Assembly (NCBI GenBank): GCA_046260445.1
Contig: JBHEPF010000178.1
Coordinates: 1 to 64,000 of the forward strand
Direction: 5' to 3'
DNA from: F2B08 sp046260445
GTDB taxonomy: Bacteria > Actinomycetota > Actinomycetes > Actinomycetales > Dermatophilaceae
Length of the DNA stretch: 64,000 nt
Of this stretch, positions 1 through 7,107 are shown piece by piece. The notes beneath the pieces were generated by a model. The model was not told the origin of the DNA, ran no database searches, and saw only the letters and a program-made list of their open reading frames with translations. Made by a program: the position numbers and the translations under genes. Position 1 is the stretch's first letter, and every line of letters begins with the position of its first letter.

Positions 1-62
1 GGCGCAGGGTTGGGTGGGGGCGGGGCGGAGTGGCGCAGGGTTGGGTGGGGGCGGGGCGGACT
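1..62. repeat. 31-bp tandem repeat, two copies visible
   Basis: Bases 1-31 and 32-62 are identical except for one base near the end (agt versus act). The unit is very G-rich on the plus strand. Because 31 is not a multiple of three, each copy changes the reading frame of the decayed acetyltransferase that it interrupts. More copies may lie to the left of the window. Confidence 0.85.
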
Positions 63-449
63 GGAGCACCGTGCGCCCGATGGCGCTGGGCAGCCCGGCC
101 GCCAGGCCCCGACCGCGTGCGGCGGGAGCGAGGGCGGTGAAGTCGAGATACCCCGTACCGTCGGCCTGGACCTCGGCGGACGCTCGTCACGGGTCCACGG
201 ACCGTGGATCCAGCTGCGATGAATCTCCTCGTCCCAGTCGACGATGACCGCTCCGACGACCGTTCCATGGCCGTCCACCGCGAAACGGAGGGTGTCGCGC
301 CAGGGGACCTCGAGGTGGTCGAGCTCGGCGCGGATGCCGTCAGGTGCTGTGCCGAGATAGCTGCACGCCGTCGTCGGGGATGCCTGAAGGGCGACGATGA
401 GCTCGATTGCCGCGGCGACCTGCGCGGTGGAGGGCCCGGTGACGTCCAT
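1..449 (-). pseudogene. Frameshifted GNAT-family N-acetyltransferase, runs off left edge
   Basis: The reading frame opens with ATG (complement of 447-449), four bases after the stop of the kinase-like gene at 454, so it was the next gene of that unit. The first 85 or so residues read like the N-terminal half of a GNAT acetyltransferase, ending around an Ile-His-Gly-Pro-Trp stretch. After about base 200 the original frame turns into Arg/Pro/Ser-rich nonsense, while the frame shifted by two bases encodes GYLDFTALAPAARGRGLA at about 100-160, the typical acetyl-CoA-binding loop with its R-G-R-G. The gene is therefore frameshifted, and possibly lacks an internal segment. It then runs into a 31-bp tandem repeat at the window edge. 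GNAT identity is recognition from motifs; the upstream boundary of decay is not visible. Confidence 0.6.
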
Positions 450-453
450 CGGG

Positions 454-1539
454 TCAACGACGCAGGACGAGTGCCAGCGGGTCGAGCGAGACCGTCGACT
501 CGCCTGGGTGGCACGGTCCGATGGCGAGCCCGTCGACGGTCACCTCGGCCCCCTTGTCGAGGGTGAGGGTGAAGGCCGCCGAGTGCAGCGGCACGAGCAG
601 CGGGGTCGGCCGGGAGGCCTTGCGCATCATCGCCCGCGCCACGCCGGTCCAGCCCTTGAAGGAGTGGCTCGCGTGGAGGTAGGCGTCGAGGCGACCGCTC
701 GTCGCCGCGGTCGGGCTCGTCGAGAAGGCCACCGACCGCGCCGGCCTGGTGACCGCCTCCTCGTCATCCGGCTTGACGGTCGCGGTGAATGAGGTGCCCT
801 TGACGAGACCGCGAGCGACGGTCCGCGTGCTCAGGGCCGGGGCCTCGTGGGAGACGATGTCACCGAAGACGAGTGAGGTGAGGAAGACGATCTCCTCACC
901 ATCGGGCTCCGGAGCCTCGAGGGCGTCGGTCTGCGTGGCCGGTGGAGGCGGTGCGAGTCGCGCCCGTCCGACGTCGACGCGCGAGTTCTGTCCGGTCAGG
1001 GCCGTGGTCATGGCGGCAGCGACGCCGGCCGAAGGCAGCGCGAGAGGGCCGGACTGCTCTGCCGGCGCGGTGTCATCGTCCCCCGGTCGCCCCGGTGAGG
1101 GCAGGAAGGCCACCGGAGTCTCGGTGCCCGCGAGGACGCTCACCACGCCGCGGGCCACAGCGGAGTCACCCCGGACGCAGACGACGTCGACGCCTGCGTC
1201 GAGGGCTCGGCGGGCGGCGTCCGCGGCCGTGGACGCCCCGTCGACCTCGAGCCACAGGGGCTCGTCCCACCCGGCTGCGGTCGACTGGGAGGTGAGCTCC
1301 GAGCAAAGGGCCGGGTCGCCGTCCGAGGCGATGACAGCCGCCTGCTTGAGGGGCTCCGGCTCGGGCTCCTCGGTTCGGAAGGTGTCGCGGTGCGGGCGGT
1401 TCTTGTTCGGCGCGCGGTGCTTGCCGCCGCCGTCGGGGCGGCTGCGCGCGGTCGTGCCGACGAGGTAGACGACGAAGAGGATCACCGCGAGGGCGAGGAC
1501 CCCCGCGACGACCAGCCACATCGTCTCGGTGTCGTTCAC
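454..1539 (-). CDS. Diacylglycerol-kinase-like membrane protein with degenerate catalytic motifs
   Basis: A 361-residue protein with a GTG start. Residues 8-30 form one hydrophobic membrane segment, followed by a basic then acidic linker. From about residue 65 the sequence follows the pattern of the actinobacterial diacylglycerol/lipid kinase family (a Lys-Gln-Ala-Ala-Val-Ile strand, then a helix ending GWDEPLWLEV, then ALDAGVDVVCVRGDSAVARG). The family's glycine-rich nucleotide motif GGDGT is here RGDSA, and the following GTGN motif is replaced by PSPGRPGD, so kinase activity looks lost. C-terminal part (about 215-361) keeps the beta-rich lid pattern. It lies divergent from serS with 91 bp between, where active lipid-kinase homologues are often found in actinobacteria. 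An ATG six codons in (1521) is an alternative start. It may be a structural or lipid-binding relic. Confidence 0.6.
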   Translation of the reverse strand: MNDTETMWLVVAGVLALAVILFVVYLVGTTARSRPDGGGKHRAPNKNRPHRDTFRTEEPEPEPLKQAAVIASDGDPALCSELTSQSTAAGWDEPLWLEVDGASTAADAARRALDAGVDVVCVRGDSAVARGVVSVLAGTETPVAFLPSPGRPGDDDTAPAEQSGPLALPSAGVAAAMTTALTGQNSRVDVGRARLAPPPPATQTDALEAPEPDGEEIVFLTSLVFGDIVSHEAPALSTRTVARGLVKGTSFTATVKPDDEEAVTRPARSVAFSTSPTAATSGRLDAYLHASHSFKGWTGVARAMMRKASRPTPLLVPLHSAAFTLTLDKGAEVTVDGLAIGPCHPGESTVSLDPLALVLRR

Positions 1540-1617
1540 CGGGTCAACCTACAACAGGGTGACTGTGTGTGCGCGGTGACGATGGTGGAATGCAGGTGAG
1601 CGACCGCAGGCCCTCAC

Positions 1618-1630
1618 TAGACTTGCCCGG
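1618..1630 (+). promoter_or_regulatory. Leaderless-type -10 box of serS
   Basis: TAGACT at 1618-1623 is followed by seven bases and then the GTG start at 1631, placing the transcription start at or next to the start codon. No Shine-Dalgarno sequence precedes the gene. Confidence 0.5.
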
Positions 1631-2911
1631 GTGATCGACATCAAGCTGCTCCGTGACGACCCCGCGGCGGTGCGCGCCAGCCAGCGCGCCCGTGGCGAAG
1701 ATGAGAGTGTCGTCGACACTGTCCTCGAGGCCGAGCAGCGTCGCCGCGGCTCGCTCACCTCGTTCGAGCGGCTGCGCGCCGAGCAGAAGTCGCTCGGCAA
1801 GGAGGTCGCCCGGGCCCAGGGCGAGGACAAGCAGACCCTGCTGACCCGCACCAAGGAGCTGAGCACCCAGGTCAAGGGGCTCCAGGCCGCGGCCGACGAG
1901 GCCCAGGGCGAGCTCGACGCCCTCATGCTGCGCATCGGCAACGTCATCATCGACGGTGTCCCGAGCGGCGGTGAGGACGACTTCGTCGTGCGCGAGGAGA
2001 TCGGCACGCCCCGCGACTTCGTCGCCGAGGGCTTCGAGCCCAAGGACCACCTCGAGCTCGCCGAGGGCCTCGACGCCATCGACATGGCGCGCGGCGCCAA
2101 GGTCTCCGGTGCGCGCTTCTACTTCCTCAAGGGCCAGGGCGCCCGTCTCGAGATGGGGCTGCTCAACCTCGCGATGCGTCGGGCGATCGAGGCCGGCTTC
2201 GTCCCGATGATCACCCCGACTCTCGTCACCCGCGCGACGATGGCCGGCGCGGGCTTCATCGACCAGCACCTCGATGAGGTCTACCACCTCCCCGCCGACG
2301 ACCTCTTCCTCACCGGTACGAGCGAGGTCGCCCTCGCCGGCTACCACGCCGACGAGGTCATCGACCTCTCGGCCGGTCCGATCCGCTATGCCGGCCAGTC
2401 GACGTGCTACCGGCGTGAGGCGGGCAGCTACGGCAAGGACACCCGCGGCATCATCCGGGTCCACCAGTTCAACAAGATCGAGATGTTCGTCTACTGCCGT
2501 CCCGAGGACGCCGAGGCCGAGCACGACCGGCTGCTGCAGTTCGAGCGGGAGATGCTCGCGACGGTCGAGGTGCCCTACCGGATCATCGACGTCGCCGCCG
2601 GCGACCTCGGCGGCCCGGCCGCGCGCAAGTACGACTGCGAGGCGTGGATCCCGACCCAGGGCCGCTACCGCGAGCTGACGTCGACGTCGAACTGCACGAC
2701 CTTCCAGGCCCGCCGGCTCGGGACGCGGTTCAGGCGGGAGTCGACGACGGGCACGGGCAACGAGATCGCCGCGACCCTCAACGGCACCCTGGCGACCACC
2801 CGCTGGCTCGTCGCCATCCTCGAGAACCACCAGCAGCCCGACGGCTCGGTCGTCGTCCCCGAGGCCCTGCGCGAGAGCGTCGGGCTGGAGGTCCTCACCC
2901 CGGTCCGCTGA
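1631..2911 (+). CDS. serS: Seryl-tRNA synthetase
   Basis: Charges tRNA-Ser with serine in the cytoplasm. The 426-residue length matches bacterial SerRS. Residues 1-110 are the long antiparallel coiled-coil arm that grips the tRNA variable arm (MIDIKLLRDDPAAVRASQ opens it). The class II core follows: a TSEVALAGYHADEV segment near 235, motif 2 around GQSTCYRREAG at about 254-264, and motif 3 around GNEIAATLNGTLATTRW at about 375-391. The start is GTG, supported by the leaderless -10 box seven bases upstream and by the family N-terminus. It is monocistronic as far as visible, divergent from the kinase-like gene. The 91-bp leader shows no T-box pattern. Codon use is strongly GC-biased, as expected for a highly expressed gene. 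Confidence 0.98.
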   Translation: MIDIKLLRDDPAAVRASQRARGEDESVVDTVLEAEQRRRGSLTSFERLRAEQKSLGKEVARAQGEDKQTLLTRTKELSTQVKGLQAAADEAQGELDALMLRIGNVIIDGVPSGGEDDFVVREEIGTPRDFVAEGFEPKDHLELAEGLDAIDMARGAKVSGARFYFLKGQGARLEMGLLNLAMRRAIEAGFVPMITPTLVTRATMAGAGFIDQHLDEVYHLPADDLFLTGTSEVALAGYHADEVIDLSAGPIRYAGQSTCYRREAGSYGKDTRGIIRVHQFNKIEMFVYCRPEDAEAEHDRLLQFEREMLATVEVPYRIIDVAAGDLGGPAARKYDCEAWIPTQGRYRELTSTSNCTTFQARRLGTRFRRESTTGTGNEIAATLNGTLATTRWLVAILENHQQPDGSVVVPEALRESVGLEVLTPVR

Positions 2912-2965
2912 TGCAGACCGCTCACCCTCTCGTCGGACCGGCCTTTCCCCACATCCTCGGCCCCG

Positions 2966-2984
2966 GCCCTGCAGTTGCAGGGGC
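2966..2984 (+). terminator. Weak hairpin after serS
   Basis: CCCTGCA (2967-2973) and TGCAGGG (2976-2982) can form a GC-rich stem about 55 bp after the serS stop. There is no T run, so its role as terminator is inferred only from position. Confidence 0.3.
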
Positions 2985-3025
2985 TCGGTCGAGCTCGTGG
3001 GGCTGGTGCGCCGGGGTCCCTTCCC

Positions 3026-3065
3026 GCCGATCCGCAGCACGCCGATCCGCAGCACGCCGATTCGC
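3026..3065. repeat. 15-bp tandem repeat, 2.7 copies
   Basis: The unit gccgatccgcagcac occurs at 3026-3040 and 3041-3055, then partially at 3056-3065 with one change. It directly precedes the remnant of a permease gene, so it may mark the deletion that destroyed that gene. Confidence 0.8.
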
Positions 3066-3165
3066 GCTCGCGACGATCCTCGTCGGTGAGCGGCTCTACC
3101 GCCGCTCGCTCCTGCAGAACCAGGGGCGCGTCTCACTGAAGCAGGCGTGGACCACGGCCGAGTGA
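3066..3165 (+). pseudogene. C-terminal remnant of an ABC-2-type permease
   Basis: The frame ending with TGA at 3163-3165 encodes GERLYRRSLLQ followed by QGRVSLKQAW, which resembles the cytoplasmic tail that ends many actinobacterial ABC-2 export permeases after their last membrane helix (pattern: small-Arg-Ile/Leu-Tyr-x-Arg-x-Leu-Leu-x-x-x-x-Arg-Leu-Ser). Nothing upstream looks like membrane protein: the frame runs into the 15-bp tandem repeat and then into serS antisense to its own coding sense. I read it as the last 30 or so residues of a deleted transporter. The identification rests on one short stretch, so a chance match cannot be excluded. Confidence 0.4.
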
Positions 3166-3174
3166 ACACCCCGT

Positions 3175-3187
3175 TAGCGTTGAGGGC
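3175..3187 (+). promoter_or_regulatory. Leaderless-type -10 box of the HAD phosphatase gene
   Basis: TAGCGT at 3175-3180 is followed by seven bases and ATG at 3188. Confidence 0.45.
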
Positions 3188-3979
3188 ATGACGCGCCACC
3201 TCGTCGCCCTCGACATCGACGGCACGACCATCACCCACGAGGGAGAGCTTCGCGAGTCGGTGCGTCGGGCGGTCCAGGACGTGGCCGCGGCCGGACACCA
3301 CGTGACGATCGCGACCGGTCGTGCCGTCATGGGCACCCTGCCGATCCTCGACCGGCTCGGCATCACGACGGGCTACGCGGTGTGCTCCAACGGGGCACTC
3401 ACCCTGCGCCTCGACCCGGAGCTGGACCTGGGCTACGAGATCATCGAGTCGGTCACCTTCGACCCCGCGCCGGTTCTCACCCTGCTGCGGGAGCATGCCC
3501 CGACGGCGCTTGTCGCCGTGGAGGAGCCGGGGGTGGGGTTCAAGGTGAGCGCGAACTTCCCGGACGGCGAGCTCGACGCGAGCGAGCGGGTGGTCCCATG
3601 GGAGGAGCTGCTCCTCCACCCGGTCACGCGTGTGACGCTGCGCCAGCCCGAGGCCTCACCCGATGAGTTCCTCGAGCTCGTGGAGCGGGCCGGTCTGCAC
3701 GGTGTCAACTACGCCGTCGGCTGGTCGGCGTGGCTCGACATCAACCCCGAGGGCGTCTCGAAGGCCTCCGGCCTGGAGCCCCTCCGCCGCCTGCTGGGAG
3801 TGGAACCGATGCATACCCTCGCTGTCGGCGACCAGCGCAACGACCTGGAGATGCTTCGCTGGGCTGCCCGGGGAGTGGCCATGGCCAACGCTCCCGACGA
3901 GGTCAAGGCGGCTGCCGACGAGGTGGCCGGTCATGTCGATGACGACGGGCTCGTTGCTGTCCTACGCTCGCTCCTATGA
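3188..3979 (+). CDS. Cof-type HAD-IIB phosphatase
   Basis: A 263-residue cytosolic haloacid-dehalogenase phosphatase, of the Cof subfamily that removes phosphate from sugar phosphates, nucleotides or cofactors; the substrate cannot be told. Motif I is DIDGT at residues 9-13, with Asp9 as nucleophile and Asp11 as acid/base. Motif II is the TIATGR stretch near 41-46. Motif III/IV is VGDQRNDLEML around 213-223, holding the Mg2+ ligands. The C2 cap between about 85 and 190 has the HAD-IIB fold pattern. It sits downstream of serS, a common actinobacterial arrangement, and its stop overlaps the start of the DUF1206 gene in ATGA, so the two are translationally coupled. Confidence 0.9.
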   Translation: MTRHLVALDIDGTTITHEGELRESVRRAVQDVAAAGHHVTIATGRAVMGTLPILDRLGITTGYAVCSNGALTLRLDPELDLGYEIIESVTFDPAPVLTLLREHAPTALVAVEEPGVGFKVSANFPDGELDASERVVPWEELLLHPVTRVTLRQPEASPDEFLELVERAGLHGVNYAVGWSAWLDINPEGVSKASGLEPLRRLLGVEPMHTLAVGDQRNDLEMLRWAARGVAMANAPDEVKAAADEVAGHVDDDGLVAVLRSLL

Positions 3980-4782
3980 GCCGTTCCGGAGACGTCGACG
4001 TCACCTCCGGTGCGCGCCGCGCCGGCGACCACCCGGTCGTCGAGAAGGGAGCCCGACTCGGCTACGCGATGAGCGGGCTGATCCACCTCCTCATCGGCTG
4101 GATCGCCATCAAGGTCGCCTGGGACATCGACGGCGGTTCCGACGACGCCGACCAGTCCGGCGCCCTGGCGACGGTCGCGAACACGACGACCGGTCCGATC
4201 CTGCTCTGGCTGGCCGTGATCGGCTTCGCCCTGCTCGCACTGTGGCAGCTCACCGAGGCCATCGTGGGCCGCCACGGGGGCGGGTTCTCCGACCGGGCCA
4301 AGGCGGCCGGCAAGATGGTGATGTATGCGGTGATCGCCTGGTCCGCCTACCGCGTCACGCAGCGAGCGGGCGACTCGAGTGAGGAGTCGACCCAGAGCTT
4401 CACGGCGCAGATCATGGATCAGCCGGGCGGGCGGATCCTCATCGGCCTGATCGGAGTCGGCATCGTCGCAGGCGGCGGCCACCACGTCTACAAAGGCTGG
4501 ACCTGTCGGTTCCTCGAGGACCTCGACGAGCACCCCGGGCGCGTGGTCGAGGTCGCGGGTCGCGCCGGCTACGTCGCCAAGGGGCTCTCGCTCGTCGTCG
4601 TCGGCGGACTCTTCGTCACCGCCGCCGTGTCCTCACGGGCGAGCGAGGCCGGCGGCCTGGATGCCGCCCTGAAGATGGTGCGTGACCAGCCGTTCGGGCC
4701 CTTCCTGCTCACCATCGTCGCGGTGGGGATCGCCGCCTACGGGTTCTACTCCTTCGGCCGCGCACGTCACGCCAAGCTCTGA
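3976..4782 (+). CDS. DUF1206 membrane protein
   Basis: A 268-residue integral membrane protein of the DUF1206 family, whose function is unknown. Three similar units of two hydrophobic helices are visible, starting near residues 29 (GARLGYAMSGLIHLLIGW), 115 and 195 (GRAGYVAKGLSLVVVGG). The repeated Gly-x-x-x-Gly-Leu-x-(His/Ser) pattern is the family mark. The gene starts with ATG overlapping the stop of the HAD phosphatase by four bases, so the two form one transcript. Its 3' end overlaps the convergent PAP2 gene by 16 bp. The first 20 residues are hydrophilic and lack a signal peptide. Confidence 0.9.
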   Translation: MSRSGDVDVTSGARRAGDHPVVEKGARLGYAMSGLIHLLIGWIAIKVAWDIDGGSDDADQSGALATVANTTTGPILLWLAVIGFALLALWQLTEAIVGRHGGGFSDRAKAAGKMVMYAVIAWSAYRVTQRAGDSSEESTQSFTAQIMDQPGGRILIGLIGVGIVAGGGHHVYKGWTCRFLEDLDEHPGRVVEVAGRAGYVAKGLSLVVVGGLFVTAAVSSRASEAGGLDAALKMVRDQPFGPFLLTIVAVGIAAYGFYSFGRARHAKL

Positions 4783-5420
4783 CCACGTCGTCCTTCGCTG
4801 GACGGCCACAGTCGGCTGCCCGCGAGCGTGAGGCCGCCGCCGAAGATCACCCCGGCGATGACGTCACTCGGGTAGTGCACCCCGAGGAACACCCGGTCGA
4901 GCACCACGACCGCGACCAGCAGGGTGGCCCCCACGACGAGGAGCCGTCGAACGAGCACCCCGACCACCGGCCAGAGCAGGAGCGCCAGTGTGAGGGTCAT
5001 CGCCGTCGTGTTGGTGGCATGCCCGGACGGGAAGCTCAGCCCGCCGTGGTCCCACACCGCGTCCTCCACCGCCGGCCGCTCCCGGCCGACGACGAGCTTG
5101 AGCAGCGCCGCAGAGCCCCAGATCGCCATCATCGTCAGCCATGCCGCGAGCGCCCGTCGCGGCATCCGGGCCCACCATCCGGCGACGACGCAGACGACGG
5201 TGGCCACCGCATACAGCCAGACCGGGCGGGTCAGTTCCTCGAGGACGACGAGCGCTTCGCGCAGGCCCGGGTATGCGCGGGTTACGTCCGTCGCGGCCGT
5301 CACCGCCGCCTGGTCGAACCGTTCGGTCGCGCCGGTGAAGACGAGCACCGCGAGGGTCGCGACACCGACGGCCGTGGCCAGCGCATACCGCCAGAGCGCG
5401 GCGCGTTTGTCATCGGTCAC
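4767..5420 (-). CDS. PAP2-family lipid phosphatase
   Basis: A 217-residue membrane phosphatase of the phosphatidic-acid phosphatase type 2 superfamily, which dephosphorylates lipid phosphates such as phosphatidate, PG-phosphate or undecaprenyl diphosphate on the outer face of the membrane. The three-part active site is present: KLVVGRERP near 105-113, PSGHA near 129-133 (His is the acid), and DRVFLGVHYPSD near 172-183 (Arg plus nucleophilic His). About six membrane segments are seen. The GTG start at 5420 is 17 bases from the divergent methyltransferase ATG, so both promoters must overlap the opposing genes. The 3' end overlaps the DUF1206 gene. Which lipid it uses cannot be told. Confidence 0.88.
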   Translation of the reverse strand: MTDDKRAALWRYALATAVGVATLAVLVFTGATERFDQAAVTAATDVTRAYPGLREALVVLEELTRPVWLYAVATVVCVVAGWWARMPRRALAAWLTMMAIWGSAALLKLVVGRERPAVEDAVWDHGGLSFPSGHATNTTAMTLTLALLLWPVVGVLVRRLLVVGATLLVAVVVLDRVFLGVHYPSDVIAGVIFGGGLTLAGSRLWPSSEGRRGQSLA

Positions 5421-5425
5421 CGCCC

Positions 5426-5437
5426 TATTGTGACCGT
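5426..5437 (+). promoter_or_regulatory. Leaderless-type -10 box of the SPOUT methyltransferase gene
   Basis: TATTGT at 5426-5431 lies six bases before ATG 5438, inside the 17-bp gap between two divergent starts. Confidence 0.45.
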
Positions 5438-6277
5438 ATGTCCCTGCGCGCCGACCTGACGATCACCTCGCCGAGCAACGCGCGCGTCAAGGAGCTCATC
5501 GCCCTGCGTCGCCGCAGAGTGCGCGACGCCGAGCGGGTCGTGCTCGTCGAGGGGCTGGAGGAGTCCGTGCTCGCCGTCGCGGCGGGAGCCGAGGTCCGCA
5601 CGCTCTTCCACTGCCCCGAGCTCATGCCCGCCGCGGACCAAGCGCACCTCGGTGAGAGGACCTGGACGTCCCTCGTCGGCCGCGTCCGCGACAGCGGCGC
5701 TGAGACGATCCGGCTGTCCAGGGCGGCGTTCGAGAAGGTGGCGTACCGGGAGGGGCCGGACGGCATACTGCTCGTCACGGCGGCCGTGGAGAGATCGCTG
5801 ACTGAGCTGGCCGGGGTGATCGGCCCGGCGCCGCTCGTCCTCGTCAGCCAGGGGGTCGAGAAGCCGGGCAACCTCGGGGCGATGCTGCGGACCGCCGACG
5901 CCGCGGGCGTCTCGGCGGTGATCGCGGCCGACCCGGTGACCGACTGGAGCAACCCCAACGTCGTGCGGGGTTCCAAGGGCACCGTCTTCACCGTGCCGGT
6001 CGCGTCGGCGAGCACCTCCGACACGTTCGCCTGGTTGCGCGGTCACGGCATCCGGATAGTGGCGACGACGCCGGACACCGACGTCCTGCACACCGATGCC
6101 GACCTGACCGGCGCTGTTGCCATCCTCATGGGCACGGAGAAGGAGGGGCTGACCGGCGAGGCGCTCGCCCACGCGGATGTCTGTGTGCGAATCCCCATGA
6201 GCGGCATGGTCAATTCGCTCAACGTGGCCACCGCCGCTGCGGTCGTTCTCTACGAGGCCGTCCGGCAGCGGGGCTAA
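5438..6277 (+). CDS. TrmH/SpoU-type RNA 2'-O-ribose methyltransferase
   Basis: A 279-residue enzyme that transfers methyl from S-adenosylmethionine to a ribose 2'-OH in rRNA or tRNA. Residues 8-95 form the L30e-like substrate-binding domain (ITSPSNARVKELIALRRRR opening, typical of the 23S rRNA or TrmH-like subgroup). The SPOUT knotted domain fills 125-275. It carries motif 1 (PGNLGAMLRTADAAG, about 142-156, with the essential Asn and Arg), motif 2 (ILMGTEKEGL, about 228-237) and motif 3 (IPMSGMVNSLNVATAAAV, about 251-268). No thiostrepton-resistance-specific feature is visible, and the exact nucleotide target is unknown. The gene stands alone, followed by a 70-bp gap. Confidence 0.93.
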   Translation: MSLRADLTITSPSNARVKELIALRRRRVRDAERVVLVEGLEESVLAVAAGAEVRTLFHCPELMPAADQAHLGERTWTSLVGRVRDSGAETIRLSRAAFEKVAYREGPDGILLVTAAVERSLTELAGVIGPAPLVLVSQGVEKPGNLGAMLRTADAAGVSAVIAADPVTDWSNPNVVRGSKGTVFTVPVASASTSDTFAWLRGHGIRIVATTPDTDVLHTDADLTGAVAILMGTEKEGLTGEALAHADVCVRIPMSGMVNSLNVATAAAVVLYEAVRQRG

Positions 6278-6348
6278 GCGTTTACACCGTGACCAGCGGT
6301 GTTGGTGGTCGGGACCCGTGTCAAGAGCACTCCTTCTGATGTGCCACG

Positions 6349-6996
6349 ATGGAGGCTATGCGAGTCGACCACGTGTCCTATGCGGCCGAGCACGACGGAG
6401 TGCACGCCACTGCCGAGCGGATCGGCAAGCTCATCGGCGTAGAGCCGGTCGATGGCGGAGTTCATCCGCGGTTCGGGACCCGCAACGTCATCCTGCCGCT
6501 CGCCCACGAGCGCTACGTCGAGGTCGTCGAGTGCCTCGACCACCCCGCCTCCGACAAGGCACCGTTCGGTCAGGCCGTCCGTGCTCGCTCCGAGACCGGC
6601 GGCGGCTGGCTCGGGTGGGTGATCCGAGTCGACGACATCTCCGAGTTCGAGAAGCGTCTGGGCCGCAACGCCGCCGACGGCAACCGGCACCGCCCGGACG
6701 GGGTCGAGCTGCGCTGGAAGCAGATCGGCGTCAAGGGTCTGCAGTCCGACCCGCAGCTGCCGTTCTTCGTCGAGTGGGAATCGCTCGACAACCATCCGAG
6801 CGTCGGCGCCGAGGAGAGCGGTGTGACCATCGAGTCGCTGCAGATCGCCGGTGACCCCGACCGGGTCTGTGAGTGGCTCGGCCTGCCGGCCAAGAAGACC
6901 TCGACGGTCATCGACTTCTCGTTCGTCGCCCCGCACGGCACGCCCGGCCTGCTCGCCGTCACCTTCCACACCCCCGAGGGTCCGGTCATCATCTGA
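6349..6996 (+). CDS. VOC/glyoxalase-like family protein
   Basis: A cytosolic protein of 215 residues (or 212 if the second ATG at 6358, giving MRVDHVSYAAEHDG, is used). The opening beta strand with Asp-His and the paired half-domains (HPRFGTRNVILPL near 40-52, RYVEVVECLDHP near 57-68) are of the vicinal-oxygen-chelate, glyoxalase-like type. The conserved His near 7 and Glu near 60 are plausible metal ligands. No substrate is suggested by the neighbours. Neither start has a well-spaced ribosome site, so the start is uncertain by three codons. The gene converges on copA across a repeated hairpin element. Confidence 0.75.
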   Translation: MEAMRVDHVSYAAEHDGVHATAERIGKLIGVEPVDGGVHPRFGTRNVILPLAHERYVEVVECLDHPASDKAPFGQAVRARSETGGGWLGWVIRVDDISEFEKRLGRNAADGNRHRPDGVELRWKQIGVKGLQSDPQLPFFVEWESLDNHPSVGAEESGVTIESLQIAGDPDRVCEWLGLPAKKTSTVIDFSFVAPHGTPGLLAVTFHTPEGPVII

Positions 6997-7021
6997 GCGG
7001 GCGCCCGCACCGGTGCCTCGT

Positions 7022-7106
7022 CTTTCCCTCCCAGGGAGAGAACCATCAACCTTGGGAGGCTTCTATACCTTCCCGAAGATGAGCCTTCTCGCCCAGGGAG
7101 AGAAAG
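7022..7106. repeat. Three-hairpin dispersed element, copy A
   Basis: This convergent gap between the VOC gene and copA holds copy A of an element found three times in the window (also 27342-27426 and 47400-47461). The right end reads CCCAGGGAGAGAAAG and the left end CTTTCCCTCCCAGGGAGAG, so each end is itself a small palindrome. The middle can pair as an imperfect stem (ACCTTGGGA with TCCCGAAGAT). It ends two bases before the copA stop codon. It may act as a two-way terminator or as a REP-like sequence. Confidence 0.7.
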
Positions 7107-7107
7107 C

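Noticed and set aside
1540..1630. T-box or other riboswitch before serS
   Set aside because: The leader is 91 bp, without a T-box sequence or antiterminator, and the promoter appears leaderless.
1544..3619. A 691-codon open frame opposite serS and the HAD gene
   Set aside because: It mirrors highly conserved genes in a GC-rich genome, its product is low-complexity Arg/Gly/Glu-rich, and it crosses two unrelated genes and a gap.
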